Origin: Nioella nitratireducens
GTDB lineage: Bacteria > Pseudomonadota > Alphaproteobacteria > Rhodobacterales > Rhodobacteraceae
Assembly (NCBI RefSeq): GCF_001879715.1
Contig: NZ_MNBW01000001.1
Span: 186,001-250,000, forward strand
Length of the DNA stretch: 64,000 bases
Direction: 5' to 3'
The position numbers were made by a program, and so were the translations under genes. Below the pieces are notes generated by a model. The model was not told where the DNA came from, did not search any database, and saw nothing but the letters and a program-made list of their open reading frames with translations. Below are positions 8,617-17,944 of the stretch, one piece after another. The number at the start of each line of letters is the position of its first letter. Positions within the stretch are counted from its first letter, which is position 1.

Positions 8617-10977
8617 CTATTCGCCGTAGGGCACCCAGATCGTCTTGACCTCGGTCGCCGCCCGCAGGAAGGCCCGGCCTTCGCCACCCGCGCCGGTCCA
8701 GTCCGGGTTGCGCCCGTTATTGACCCATGTGCGTTTCAGCGTTCCGGCACTGCCTGCCTCGATCGTGGCAGATAGATCGGCGGACGAGAAACTCCAGACA
8801 GCGTCCACATCCATATGCGTGGCCAGCGGTTTCGCCAGGTCGCCATGATTGCCGGTCAAGATGTTCACCACGCCCCCCGGCACGTCCGAGGTGTCGAGCA
8901 CTTGGTAAAGGTCCGTCGCGCTCAGCGGCGCGCTTTCCCCGGCGATCAGGATCACCCGGTTGCCCATCGCCATCGCGGGCGCCAGCAGCGATACGGGACC
9001 AAGCAAAGGCGCCTCTTCCGGGCAGAACGCCCCGATCACGCCCACAGGCTGGTTCATGGCCAAGGCCACGCCCCGGATCGGCACCGATTTCACCGCCCCG
9101 TCGAACTTGTCCGCCCAGGCCGCGTAGGAAAAAAGCCGCGACAGCGCGACCTCGACCTCTTCCTTGGCCGAAGCCGCGGAGCGACCGGTTTGCTCGCGGA
9201 TGCGGTCGGCAAATTCGCCACCCCGCGCCGACAGGTTTTCAGCAAGGAAATACAGGATTTGCGACCGCAGATGCCCGGTGGTTTTTCCCCACCCGGCCGC
9301 CTTCTGCGCCGCCTCCACTGCATTGCGAATATCCTTGCGGTTGCCGAACCCGACATGGCCAAGCCGCTTGCCACGGGCCCCGTGCACGGGCCGGGAATAG
9401 CCCCCATCGGGACGCGCCTGCTTGCCGCCGATATAGAGCTTGGCGGTGCGGTCGATGCCCTCGAAATCCGTCTCGCCCGCGTCATGGACCTTGGCGGGCT
9501 TCACCGGTTTTCCCGCGTTCGACGGCTTGAGATAGGCCAACAGCCCCTCCCACCCGCCTTCGCGTCCGAACCCGCTTTCGCGCACCCCGCCAAAACCCGC
9601 CGCCGCGTCGAACAGGTTTGTGGCGTTGACCCAGACAACCCCCGCCGCCAGCTTGGGCGCCACGTCGAGCGCAAGATTCACGTTTTCGCTCCACAGCGTC
9701 GCGGCAAGGCCGTAGCGCGTGTTGTTGGCCAGTTGCACCGCCTCGTCCGGGGTGCGGAACGTGGTGGACACCAGCACCGGGCCAAAGATTTCCTCCTGCA
9801 TCAGCCGATCCGACGGGGCCAGCCCGGTGATCAGCGTCGGTGGATAGAAACAGCCCGCGTCCGGCAGGTCGATCGGCGCGCGATAGGTCTCGCCATCGGT
9901 ATTGCCATCAACAAGCGCAGCGATTCGCGCGTGCTGCACCGGGTCCACGACCGCGCCGATGTCGATGCATTTATCCAACGGGTTGCCCGCGCGTAGATTG
10001 CCCATGCGCGCCTTCAGCCGCGCGTGGAAATCCTCGGCAATGCCTTCCTGCACCAAAAGGCGGCTTCCGGCGCAACAGACCTGCCCGGCATTGAACCAGA
10101 TCGCATCGACCAGCCCTTCAATGGCGCTGTCGATATCGGCGTCGTCAAAGACGATGTAAGGCGATTTGCCGCCCAGCTCCAACGTCAGCGCCTTGCCGCT
10201 GCCCGCCGTAGCCGCGCGGATTTTCCGCCCCACCTCGGTCGATCCGGTAAACGCCACCTTGGCAATACCGGGATGCTCCACCAATGCCGCCCCTGTCGCG
10301 CCGTCGCCGGTGACGATGTTGACCACCCCCTTGGGCAACCCCGCCTCGCGGCAGATATCGGCGAAGAGCAGCGCGGTGAGCGAGGTGTATTCGGCAGGCT
10401 TCAGCACCACGGTGTTGCCCGCCGCCAGCGCGGGCGCGATCTTCCACGCCAGCATCAAGAGCGGGAAGTTCCACGGTACCACCTGCCCGCAGACGCCTAG
10501 CGGCACATGCCCCGGCAATTCACTGTCGCGCAGTTGCGCCAGCCCGGCGTGATAATAGAAATGCCGCTGCGCCAGCGGAATATCTATGTCGCGCGCCTCG
10601 CGGATCGGCTTGCCGTTATCCAGCGTTTCCAGCACCGCGAACAGGCGGCTGTGTTTCTGCAACAGCCGCGCCAGCGCATAGAGATGCCGGGCGCGTTGAT
10701 GGCCCGACAGCTTCGACCAGCGCGGAAATGCCTTTGCGGCGGCGTCCACGGCGGCATCCACATCGGCTTGCGACCCTTGGCTGACCTGCGCCAGTTCCTC
10801 GCCCGTGGCCGGGTTTCGCGTGGCAAAGGTCTCGCCGGCATCGGCAAAGGCACCGCCTATGAACGGCCCGAACCGGGCGTCATGGCGCGCGATCCACGCC
10901 CGCGCCTCGGAGGCATCCTCCAGCGCGGGGCCATATTCCATGGTTTCGAAGATCTCGGGGATGGTCATGGTCTGCAA
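8617..10977 (-). CDS. ALDH16-type aldehyde dehydrogenase (two-module)
   Basis: A 786-residue NAD(P)-dependent aldehyde dehydrogenase with two ALDH-like modules. The first (about residues 40-500) is complete: PWNFPLLML at 169-177, the nucleotide-binding GSTEVG near 245, the general base Glu267 in ELGGKSP, and the nucleophile Cys301 in the GQVCCAGSR context. The second (about 525-786) repeats the N-terminal ALDH fold, including VGVIGAFCPEEAPLL in the place of the PWNFP loop, but has no catalytic Cys or Glu block. This architecture is that of the ALDH16 family. The stop of deoC is 7 bp upstream, so the two are co-transcribed; oxidation of the acetaldehyde made by DeoC is a natural role, but the substrate is inferred. 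Confidence 0.88.
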   Translation of the reverse strand: MQTMTIPEIFETMEYGPALEDASEARAWIARHDARFGPFIGGAFADAGETFATRNPATGEELAQVSQGSQADVDAAVDAAAKAFPRWSKLSGHQRARHLYALARLLQKHSRLFAVLETLDNGKPIREARDIDIPLAQRHFYYHAGLAQLRDSELPGHVPLGVCGQVVPWNFPLLMLAWKIAPALAAGNTVVLKPAEYTSLTALLFADICREAGLPKGVVNIVTGDGATGAALVEHPGIAKVAFTGSTEVGRKIRAATAGSGKALTLELGGKSPYIVFDDADIDSAIEGLVDAIWFNAGQVCCAGSRLLVQEGIAEDFHARLKARMGNLRAGNPLDKCIDIGAVVDPVQHARIAALVDGNTDGETYRAPIDLPDAGCFYPPTLITGLAPSDRLMQEEIFGPVLVSTTFRTPDEAVQLANNTRYGLAATLWSENVNLALDVAPKLAAGVVWVNATNLFDAAAGFGGVRESGFGREGGWEGLLAYLKPSNAGKPVKPAKVHDAGETDFEGIDRTAKLYIGGKQARPDGGYSRPVHGARGKRLGHVGFGNRKDIRNAVEAAQKAAGWGKTTGHLRSQILYFLAENLSARGGEFADRIREQTGRSAASAKEEVEVALSRLFSYAAWADKFDGAVKSVPIRGVALAMNQPVGVIGAFCPEEAPLLGPVSLLAPAMAMGNRVILIAGESAPLSATDLYQVLDTSDVPGGVVNILTGNHGDLAKPLATHMDVDAVWSFSSADLSATIEAGSAGTLKRTWVNNGRNPDWTGAGGEGRAFLRAATEVKTIWVPYGE

Positions 10978-10984
10978 ACTCCGT

Positions 10985-11992
10985 TCACGCCATCGCGTGC
11001 CGCCAACCGGCGGAATAGGCCCCGGTCACGTGGTGCTCCAACTGCCGCTCGATATCGCCAAGCAGCGACGACGCCCCGAAGCGGAACAGGTCGGGGCGCA
11101 ACCACCTGTCGCCCAGTTCCTCTTTCATCAGCGACAGGTATACCAACGCGTCCTTGGCCTTGGAAATGCCGCCCGCGGGCTTGTAACCGATGCGAACGCC
11201 CGTTGCCTGATAATAGGCCCGGATCGCCCGGATCATCACCAGCGACACTGGCAGCGTGGCATTGACGCTTTCCTTGCCAGTCGAGGTTTTGATGAAATCC
11301 GCCCCCGCCATCATGCAGATCAGCGACGCCCGCGCCACGTTGCGCAGCGTCCCCAACTCGCCCGTCGCCAGGATCGCCTTCACATGCGCATCCCCGCAGG
11401 CTGCGCGAAACTCTCGCATCTCGTCATACAGCGCCTGCCAATTTCCAGTCAGCACATGGCGGCGCGAAATCACGATGTCGATCTCATCGGCGCCCGCCTT
11501 GACGCTTTCCTCGATCTCTTGCAACCGGCACGGATAAGGCGACAGCCCCGCTGGAAAGCCCGTCGACACCGCCGCCACCGGAATGCCCGACCCCGCCAGC
11601 GCCGCGACCGCCGTGGGCACCATCTCGTGATAGACACAGACCGCGCCGGTGGTCAGGTCGGGCAAGCCGATCGCCTCCAGCAGATCGGCCCGCGCCGGTT
11701 GCATCGCCTTGGCGCAAAGCCGTTTCACCCGGCCCGGCGTGTCGTCGCCCGCCAGCGTGGTCAGGTCGATGCAGGAAATCGCCCGCGCCAGCCACGCCGC
11801 CTGAAACTCTTTCTTGACGGATCTCCGCCCCGGCAGGCTCGCGGCCCGGCGTTCAATGGCCGATGTATTGGCCTGCGCCGAGGCCACCCAATCGAGGTCC
11901 AGCGCCATGCCGGGATTGCGCGGGGCGCTGACTTGCGGCAGGTGCGCGGCGGTGGCCGTGTCCGGCGCGGTCTGAACGGGAATCTTGGTCAT
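10985..11992 (-). CDS. deoC: Deoxyribose-phosphate aldolase
   Basis: Cleaves 2-deoxyribose-5-phosphate to glyceraldehyde-3-phosphate and acetaldehyde in deoxynucleoside catabolism. The TIM-barrel class I aldolase is shown by the Schiff-base block ADFIKTSTGK and the second lysine in GYKPAGGI; the N-terminal barrel strand reads CIDLTTLAGDDTPGRVKRLC. At 335 residues it is the long type with an extra N-terminal ~60 residues. The frame is open 63 bp further upstream, but MTKIPVQTA at 11992 is the better start. It lies 72 bp downstream of the capA-like gene and 7 bp upstream of the aldehyde dehydrogenase on the same strand. Confidence 0.93.
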   Translation of the reverse strand: MTKIPVQTAPDTATAAHLPQVSAPRNPGMALDLDWVASAQANTSAIERRAASLPGRRSVKKEFQAAWLARAISCIDLTTLAGDDTPGRVKRLCAKAMQPARADLLEAIGLPDLTTGAVCVYHEMVPTAVAALAGSGIPVAAVSTGFPAGLSPYPCRLQEIEESVKAGADEIDIVISRRHVLTGNWQALYDEMREFRAACGDAHVKAILATGELGTLRNVARASLICMMAGADFIKTSTGKESVNATLPVSLVMIRAIRAYYQATGVRIGYKPAGGISKAKDALVYLSLMKEELGDRWLRPDLFRFGASSLLGDIERQLEHHVTGAYSAGWRHAMA

Positions 11993-12064
11993 GGTTCGGG
12001 TCTTTGGTTGCCAGAGGGGCCAGCGTGACACGGGGGGCACCCCCGCGCAAGGCACCCCGTCGCG

Positions 12065-13261
12065 TCAGCCCCCGCGCGGGCAGGCCGCACGTCCCTGCAA
12101 CCGGGCCATGTCCGCCAGACTCAGCAGCCCCTCGCGCCCCAGAACCTGCGCCGCATGGGCCACGCTCTGTTCGCCATCCACGGCCTGTTCCGCAGGCTGC
12201 ACGATGATGCCCGAGACATAGCGCGTCACCCGCGTCGGCAAATAGGCCGGCATCCGTGCTTCCAACCCCTGCGGGCCGGGGACCAGATCGAACAGCAGCA
12301 GGGCCGATGTGCGCTGCGGCAGCTCCCATTGCGAGGCGATGAAATTGCCAAGCGAATAGGCGATGAACGCGTCCCGACCATCCGCCGTGCGATAGGGCTC
12401 GATCGGTTGCAGCACATGGGGATGCGTGCCGATAACCGCCGCCGCCCCGGCCTCCAGCGCCGCCCGCGCCAGCCGCCGCTGGTTGGCGTTGGGCGTGGCC
12501 ACATATTCCGTGCCCCAATGCGGCAGGAAGATCACCGCGCCAACCTGCGGATCGGCGGCCAGCGCCCGGATATCAGCCAGCACCTCGGCCTCGTCGTCAT
12601 AGCATAGCAGGATCTGCCCCGCCGGGTCGGGGTGCCCGTTGGTCGAATAGGAACAGGCGAGAAAGGCAATTCGCTGCCCGCCCGCCTCAACAACCGTATG
12701 CCATGGCCCCGCCGCGCCGCGCGTCCGGCTGCCGGTATGGGCCAGCCCCGCCGCGTCGATGGCCGCCAGGGTCCGGTCCACCCCCAACGGCCCCCGGTCC
12801 ATCGCGTGATTGTTCGCGGTTTGCAGCACGTCCACCCCCGCCCCCCGCAACGCCGGGATCAGCGACGGGTGATAGTTGAAGGTCGGGTAGCCGGAATAGA
12901 TCTGACCGTCATAGATTACACCCGGCGCGACATCGCCCTCGCGCCCGCCGGGCAGCACGTTGCGGGCCGCAGGCCCTTCCAGATTGGCCACGGTCACATC
13001 CGCCATTTGCAGATAGGGCGCCATATGAACGACTTGCGCGGCATAGCCGCTTGGCTGCGCGGCGGCATCTTCTTGCAGAAGAATATGCATCAGCACATCG
13101 CCCACGGCGGCCACCGTCACCGCACCGGGGCGAAAGACCTCGCGGCCTGCAATGGCGGCCCCATCTGCCGAACCGCAGGAAAATTCCACCCCGCCTGCGG
13201 TCGGCACACAGCCCGACACCAGCAGGGCAATCAACAGCAACGGGCGGCGCAACATGGGCAT
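12065..13261 (-). CDS. CapA-family metallophosphatase-like lipoprotein
   Basis: A 398-residue protein of the CapA/PgsA group (calcineurin-like fold; in Bacillus the homologue takes part in poly-gamma-glutamate capsule synthesis or anchoring). The N-terminus is a lipoprotein signal with lipobox LVSGC at about residues 14-18, so the protein is expected to be membrane-anchored and to face the periplasm. Core blocks include AVGDVLMH (metal-binding Asp), TVANLEGP, TANNHAMDRG (the NH pair) and FLPHWGTEY and GTHPHVLQPIE. No pgsB or pgsC neighbour is present, so capsule synthesis is not supported; the function here is unknown. Divergent from soeA. Confidence 0.85.
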   Translation of the reverse strand: MPMLRRPLLLIALLVSGCVPTAGGVEFSCGSADGAAIAGREVFRPGAVTVAAVGDVLMHILLQEDAAAQPSGYAAQVVHMAPYLQMADVTVANLEGPAARNVLPGGREGDVAPGVIYDGQIYSGYPTFNYHPSLIPALRGAGVDVLQTANNHAMDRGPLGVDRTLAAIDAAGLAHTGSRTRGAAGPWHTVVEAGGQRIAFLACSYSTNGHPDPAGQILLCYDDEAEVLADIRALAADPQVGAVIFLPHWGTEYVATPNANQRRLARAALEAGAAAVIGTHPHVLQPIEPYRTADGRDAFIAYSLGNFIASQWELPQRTSALLLFDLVPGPQGLEARMPAYLPTRVTRYVSGIIVQPAEQAVDGEQSVAHAAQVLGREGLLSLADMARLQGRAACPRGG

Positions 13262-13438
13262 CGACGGGCCTCTGACATGGGAACTGGCATGGGCCCTTGC
13301 AGCAAATTGGCCTTAGGCCGACAGGTCAAGCAATGTTACGCCTTTCCCCCAAGATAGGCGCGGAATGGTCATTGCATTGTCCGGTAGACCTTGCAAATCT
13401 CCGCCCGGACACAAGAAAAACGCCAACAGGGGGGCCGC

Positions 13439-16264
13439 ATGGCCTATTCGCAACCGGCGGTCGAGCTTTCGCCGAAAGTCTCGGACGAGATTCGCAAGAC
13501 CACTTGCTACATGTGCGCCTGCCGTTGCGGCATCGACGTCCATATGAAGGACGGCAAGGTTGCGTATATCGAGGGCAACCGCGACCACCCCGTGAACAAG
13601 GGCGTGCTTTGCGCCAAGGGCAGCGCGGGCATCATGCAGGTCAACGCGCCCTCGCGGCTCAAGAAACCGCTTCTCAGGACCGGCCCGCGCGGCTCGGGCG
13701 AGTTCCGCGAAATCAGCTGGGACGAGGCCTATTCCACCGCCGTCGGCTGGCTGAACGAGCTGCACGAAACCGCCCCGCACAAGCTCGCCTTCTTCACCGG
13801 CCGCGACCAGTCGCAAAGCTTCACCAGCTTCTGGGCGCAGAATTTCGGCACCCCCAACTATGCCGCGCATGGTGGCTTCTGTTCCGTCAACATGGCCGCC
13901 GCAGGCATCTACACCATGGGCGGCGCCTTCTGGGAATTTGGCCAGCCAGACTGGGATCGGTCCAAGCTGCTGATGATCTTCGGCGTGGCCGAGGATCACG
14001 ACTCCAACCCCATCAAGATGGGGATCGGCAAGATGAAGGCGCGCGGTGCCAAGATCATCGGCGTCAACCCGATCCGCTCGGGCTACAACGCGGTGGCCGA
14101 TGAATGGGTCGGCATCACGCCGGGCACCGACGGGCTTTTCATCCTGTCGCTGGTCCATTGCCTGCTCAAGGCGGGCAAGATCGACCTGTCCTACCTCACC
14201 CGGTTCACCAACGCGCCGGTGCTGGTGAACGGCGATCCGCATTCGCCCGAACACGGGCTGCTGCTGCGCGATGCAGACGGCAAGATGCTGGTGCTCGACC
14301 GCCGCACCGGCAAACCCGCTGCCTTCGACGCCCCCGGCGTTCAGCCCGATCTGGCCGGCACATGGCGCAAGGCGGGCATCACGCACCGCCCCTCGTTCCA
14401 ACTGCTGGCCGAGCGCTACATGTCCGACGACTACGCGCCCGAAGCGGTGGCCGAGACCTGCGGCCTGACCGCCGAGCGCATCCGCCACATCGCGGCGGAA
14501 CTGGCCCGCGTCGCGTTCGAGGAAGAGATCGAAATCGACCAGCCCTGGACCGATTTCCGCGGTGTAAAACACGACAAGATGATCGGCCGCCCGGTCAGCT
14601 TCCACGCCATGCGGGGCATCTCCGCCCATTCCAACGGTTTCCAGACCTGCCGCGCGCTGCATGTGCTGCAAATCCTTCTGGGCAGCGTCGAGGTGCCCGG
14701 CGGCTTCCGCTTCAAACCGCCCTACCCCAAACCGATCGAGGCGCACCCAACGCCGCACGGCCACGACCGCCCTGGTCGCCCGCTCGACGGCCCGCATCTG
14801 GGCTTTCCGCGCGGCCCCGAAGACCTGCTGATCGACGAAAACGGCATCCCCGACCGCATCGACAAGGCCTTCACATGGGAAAACCCGCTCAGCGCCCATG
14901 GCCTGATGCACATGGTGATTTCCAACGCCCACGCGGGCGACCCCTATCCGATCGACACGCTGTTCATGTACATGGCGAACATGTCGTGGAACTCGTCGAT
15001 GAACACCCGCGGCGTGATCAAGATGTTGACCGACCGGCACGAGGACGGGCGCTACGTCATCCCGCGCATCATCTATTCCGACGCCTACAGCTCGGAAATG
15101 GTGGCCTATGCCGACCTGATCCTGCCCGACACCACCTATCTGGAACGCCACGATTGCATCAGCCTGCTCGATCGCCCCATCTGCGAGGCAGACGCCGCCG
15201 CCGACGCCATCCGTTGGCCGGTGGTGGAACCCGACCGCGACGTAAAGGGCTTTCAGTCGGTGCTGATCGAACTGGCCAACCGCATGTCCCTGCCCGGCTT
15301 CGTGCACGAGGACGGCACACCGAAATGGACAGACTACGCAGACTACATCACCAGCCACGAACGCCGCCCGGGCATCGGCCCGCTGATGGGCTTTCGCGGC
15401 GAGGACGGCGACCAGACCGGGCGCGGGGCACCCAACCCGGACCAACTCGACCGCTATATCGAGAACGGCGGCTTCGCGGTGGAGCATATCCCCGACGAGG
15501 CGCTCTATTACAAACCGTGGAACAGCGCCTATCAGGACTGGGCCGTATCGCTCGGCCTCTTCGACACGCCGCAGCCCTTCCTCTTCAGCCTTTACGTGGA
15601 ACCGATGCGCCGCTTTCAACTGGCGGCAGAGGGCCACGGCGACCGTCAGCCGCCCGAGCATCTGCGCGAACGCATCAAGACCGTGATGGACCCGCTGCCA
15701 ATCTGGTATCCCCCCTTTGAAGACGGCCATATCGACCCGGTGGAATACCCGATCCACGCGCTCACGCAACGCCCGATGGCGATGTATCACAGCTGGGGCA
15801 CCCAGAATGCGTGGCTGCGGCAATTGCATGGCCACAACCCGCTCTACCTGCCCACCAGGCTCTGGCAGCAGCACGGCTTTGCCGAGGGCGATTGGGCCAG
15901 GGTCAGCTCCGCCCATGGCGCGATCACCGTGCCCGTGGCGCATATGGCCGCGCTGAACGAGAACACCGTCTGGACATGGAACGCCATCGGCAAGCGCAAG
16001 GGCGCGTGGGCGCTGTCGGACGATGCGCCCGAGGCAACCAAGGGTTTCCTGCTCAATCATCTTATACATGAACTTCTGCCACCCAAGGGCGACGGTCTGC
16101 GGTGGGCCAATTCCGACCCCATCACCGGTCAGGCCGCCTGGTTCGACCTGCGCGTGAAGATCGAGAAAGTCCCCGCCCCGGATGAGTCGCAGCCGGTCTT
16201 CCCGCCGATCAAGTCGCCGGTGGGCCGTGGCCCGAAAGACCTCGCATGGAAGGTGGGGAAATGA
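13439..16264 (+). CDS. soeA: Molybdopterin oxidoreductase catalytic subunit, SoeA-type (predicted sulfite dehydrogenase)
   Basis: A 941-residue bis-MGD molybdoenzyme of the DMSO reductase superfamily. The N-terminal [4Fe-4S] motif is visible as C-x2-C-x3-C (CYMCACRC at about residues 23-30) followed by VLCAKG. There is no twin-arginine signal, so the subunit stays in the cytoplasm, as for the SoeABC sulfite dehydrogenase and unlike DMSO or thiosulfate reductases. SoeABC oxidises sulfite to sulfate and passes electrons to quinone through SoeB and the membrane subunit SoeC; both are encoded downstream. The ATG at 13439 follows a strong AGGGGGG site. The stop overlaps the hydrolase start (ATGA). 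Sulfite as substrate is inferred from subunit set and topology; another inward-facing CISM enzyme remains possible. Confidence 0.82.
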   Translation: MAYSQPAVELSPKVSDEIRKTTCYMCACRCGIDVHMKDGKVAYIEGNRDHPVNKGVLCAKGSAGIMQVNAPSRLKKPLLRTGPRGSGEFREISWDEAYSTAVGWLNELHETAPHKLAFFTGRDQSQSFTSFWAQNFGTPNYAAHGGFCSVNMAAAGIYTMGGAFWEFGQPDWDRSKLLMIFGVAEDHDSNPIKMGIGKMKARGAKIIGVNPIRSGYNAVADEWVGITPGTDGLFILSLVHCLLKAGKIDLSYLTRFTNAPVLVNGDPHSPEHGLLLRDADGKMLVLDRRTGKPAAFDAPGVQPDLAGTWRKAGITHRPSFQLLAERYMSDDYAPEAVAETCGLTAERIRHIAAELARVAFEEEIEIDQPWTDFRGVKHDKMIGRPVSFHAMRGISAHSNGFQTCRALHVLQILLGSVEVPGGFRFKPPYPKPIEAHPTPHGHDRPGRPLDGPHLGFPRGPEDLLIDENGIPDRIDKAFTWENPLSAHGLMHMVISNAHAGDPYPIDTLFMYMANMSWNSSMNTRGVIKMLTDRHEDGRYVIPRIIYSDAYSSEMVAYADLILPDTTYLERHDCISLLDRPICEADAAADAIRWPVVEPDRDVKGFQSVLIELANRMSLPGFVHEDGTPKWTDYADYITSHERRPGIGPLMGFRGEDGDQTGRGAPNPDQLDRYIENGGFAVEHIPDEALYYKPWNSAYQDWAVSLGLFDTPQPFLFSLYVEPMRRFQLAAEGHGDRQPPEHLRERIKTVMDPLPIWYPPFEDGHIDPVEYPIHALTQRPMAMYHSWGTQNAWLRQLHGHNPLYLPTRLWQQHGFAEGDWARVSSAHGAITVPVAHMAALNENTVWTWNAIGKRKGAWALSDDAPEATKGFLLNHLIHELLPPKGDGLRWANSDPITGQAAWFDLRVKIEKVPAPDESQPVFPPIKSPVGRGPKDLAWKVGK

Positions 16265-17103
16265 ACGCTGTGAACATCCCAAGCACCGACGGCACCCGCA
16301 TCGCCACCTACACGGCGGGCGACCCCGCCAACCCGGCCATCCTGCTGATCCACGGATGGGCGCAGCAATCGCTGTGCTGGGGGCAGGTGATGGACCGGCT
16401 CAAGGACCGGTTCCACCTCGTTGCAATGGACCTGCGCGGCCATGGTGCCTCTGACAAGCCGATGGACCCGGCCGCCTATACCGACACCGCGCTCTGGGGC
16501 GATGACGTTGCCGCCGTGATCGCTCGTCACCACCTGTCGAACGTCACCCTTGTCGGCTGGTCCTATGGCAGCCGGGTGATCGCCAGCTATCTCGCCACTC
16601 ATGGCGACGCTGCCCTTGCCGGGGTCGTGCTGGCGGGCGGCATCCTCGCCCTCGGCAAGGCGCGCGACGACTGGATGATGGGCGCGTCCAGCCCCGGCCT
16701 CGACCGCGACCTCTACACCTCCGACCTCAGCCGCCTGATCCCGGCCACCGCCCGTTTCGTCGATGCCTGCACCGCGCGGCCGCTCGACCGCCAGACCTAT
16801 GGCCAGTTGGTCGCCGCCAACATGCTGGCCCCGCCGCTGGTGCGCCGCGCACTCTTTGCCGCCGATTGGGACATGCGCCCGACCTACGCGGCGATGACCT
16901 GCCCCGGCCTCGTGATCCATGGCGAGGCCGACCGCGTGGTGTCCCCCGCCACTGGCGCCGCCGCCGCCAAAGCCATGCCCAAGGGACGTTTCCTGCCCTA
17001 TCCGGGCATCGGCCACGCGCCGTTTCTGGAAGACCCCGATCGTTTCGCGACCGATCTGGCCGATTTCGTCACTGCCGCCGTCCATAAGGAGGAACTGACA
17101 TGA
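16261..17103 (+). CDS. Alpha/beta hydrolase embedded in the molybdoenzyme operon
   Basis: A 280-residue single-domain alpha/beta hydrolase. The oxyanion region LLIHGWAQQSLCW, the strand-loop MDLRGHGASDKP, the nucleophile elbow GWSYGS (G-x-S-x-G, about residues 98-103), a C-terminal acid in HGEADRVV and the catalytic His in GIGHAPFLEDP are all present, so an active esterase, dehalogenase or lactonase-like enzyme is likely. There is no signal peptide. It is inserted between the soeA and soeB genes, with ATGA overlaps on both sides (to soeA upstream and to the mini-ORF downstream), so its expression is tied to the molybdoenzyme. How hydrolysis relates to sulfite oxidation is unknown; release of a sulfonate/sulfite-bearing substrate or cofactor maturation are guesses. 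Confidence 0.85.
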   Translation: MNAVNIPSTDGTRIATYTAGDPANPAILLIHGWAQQSLCWGQVMDRLKDRFHLVAMDLRGHGASDKPMDPAAYTDTALWGDDVAAVIARHHLSNVTLVGWSYGSRVIASYLATHGDAALAGVVLAGGILALGKARDDWMMGASSPGLDRDLYTSDLSRLIPATARFVDACTARPLDRQTYGQLVAANMLAPPLVRRALFAADWDMRPTYAAMTCPGLVIHGEADRVVSPATGAAAAKAMPKGRFLPYPGIGHAPFLEDPDRFATDLADFVTAAVHKEELT

Positions 17104-17168
17104 CGTATGTACGGGGGGTGCACAGGGGGTGTACGGGGGGTGCACGCATGACAACGGGGCAAAAATGA
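17100..17168 (+). CDS. 22-codon mini-ORF bridging hydrolase and soeB genes
   Basis: The ATG at 17100 overlaps the hydrolase stop (ATGA) and is preceded by AAGGAGG at the ideal distance (17086-17092). The frame runs through the GGGGGTGYAC repeat and ends at a TGA (17166-17168) that overlaps the soeB start at 17165 (again ATGA). The predicted peptide begins MTYVRGVHRGCTGG. It is not recognised as a protein family and may function only by carrying ribosomes from the strong site to the soeB start, which has just a weak GGGGC in front of it. Whether the peptide itself is stable or useful cannot be judged. Confidence 0.5.
   Translation: MTYVRGVHRGCTGGARMTTGQK
17108..17147 (+). repeat. GGGGGTGYAC 11-bp-period repeat element, copy 1
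   Basis: A 40-bp tract built from about three 11-bp units of the form GGGGGTGYACR. A second copy at 47174-47213 matches at 38 of 40 positions. The unit length is close to one helical turn. Here the element separates a strong ribosome binding site from the soeB coding region. Confidence 0.8.
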
Positions 17169-17944
17169 CCGATCTTCCCGCATCCACGGACCGCAAACTC
17201 GGGCTGGTGATCGACCTCGACACCTGCGTCGGCTGCCACGCCTGCGTGATCTCGTGCAAGGGCTGGAACACCGAGAATTACGGCGCGCCGCTCTCTGACG
17301 CCGACGCCTATGGCGGCGACCCGTCGGGCACGTTCCTGAACCGGGTCCACAGCTACGAGATCACCCCCGAAGAGGGCCCCGCACAACTGGTCCATTTCCC
17401 CAAATCCTGCCTGCATTGCGAAGACGCGCCCTGCGTCACCGTCTGCCCCACCGGGGCCAGCTACAAACGCTCCGAGGACGGCATCGTTCTGGTCAACGAA
17501 GATGCCTGTATCGGCTGCGGCCTTTGCGCCTGGGCCTGCCCCTACGGGGCGCGCGAACTCGACGCGCTGGAAGGCGTGATGAAGAAATGCACCCTCTGCG
17601 TAGATCGCATATATAACAACACCTTACCCGAAATTGACCGGGTGCCCTCCTGCGTGCGGACCTGTCCCGCCGGGGCCCGTCATTTCGGCGATCTGGGCGA
17701 TCCTGACAGCGACGTGTCGCAGCTTGTGGCCGCACGCGGCGGGATGGATCTGATGCCCGAACAAGGCACCAAGCCGGTCAACAAATACCTGCCCCCGCGC
17801 CCCAAGCAGGACCGTGCCGAAGACCTCGACAGTCTCGCCCCCTATCTGGCCCCGGTGGCCGAGGATCAGTCCGGCTTTCTCGGCTGGCTCGACAAGGCGC
17901 TGGACCGCCTGCCCGGTGCCCGCTCTGACGAGGAGATGTCCTGA
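17165..17944 (+). CDS. soeB: Iron-sulfur electron-transfer subunit, SoeB-type
   Basis: A 259-residue ferredoxin-like subunit with four [4Fe-4S] cluster motifs: CVGCHACVISC, CLHCEDAPCVTVC, CIGCGLCAWAC and CTLC...CVRTC. This is the DmsB/NrfC/PhsB pattern, which wires the molybdenum subunit to the quinone-reactive membrane subunit. There is no Tat or Sec signal, consistent with a cytoplasmic complex. An earlier in-frame start exists at 17129 inside the repeat, but MTDLPASTDRKLG at 17165 is the natural N-terminus. The C-terminal 60 residues (after ARGGMDLMPEQ) form a linker that probably contacts SoeC. The stop and the soeC start overlap by one base. Confidence 0.87.
   Translation: MTDLPASTDRKLGLVIDLDTCVGCHACVISCKGWNTENYGAPLSDADAYGGDPSGTFLNRVHSYEITPEEGPAQLVHFPKSCLHCEDAPCVTVCPTGASYKRSEDGIVLVNEDACIGCGLCAWACPYGARELDALEGVMKKCTLCVDRIYNNTLPEIDRVPSCVRTCPAGARHFGDLGDPDSDVSQLVAARGGMDLMPEQGTKPVNKYLPPRPKQDRAEDLDSLAPYLAPVAEDQSGFLGWLDKALDRLPGARSDEEMS

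Noticed and set aside
13313-16282. 989-residue open frame on the minus strand opposite soeA
   Set aside because: Mirror of soeA caused by high G+C at third positions; no family features, no ribosome site, and the plus-strand protein is well recognised.
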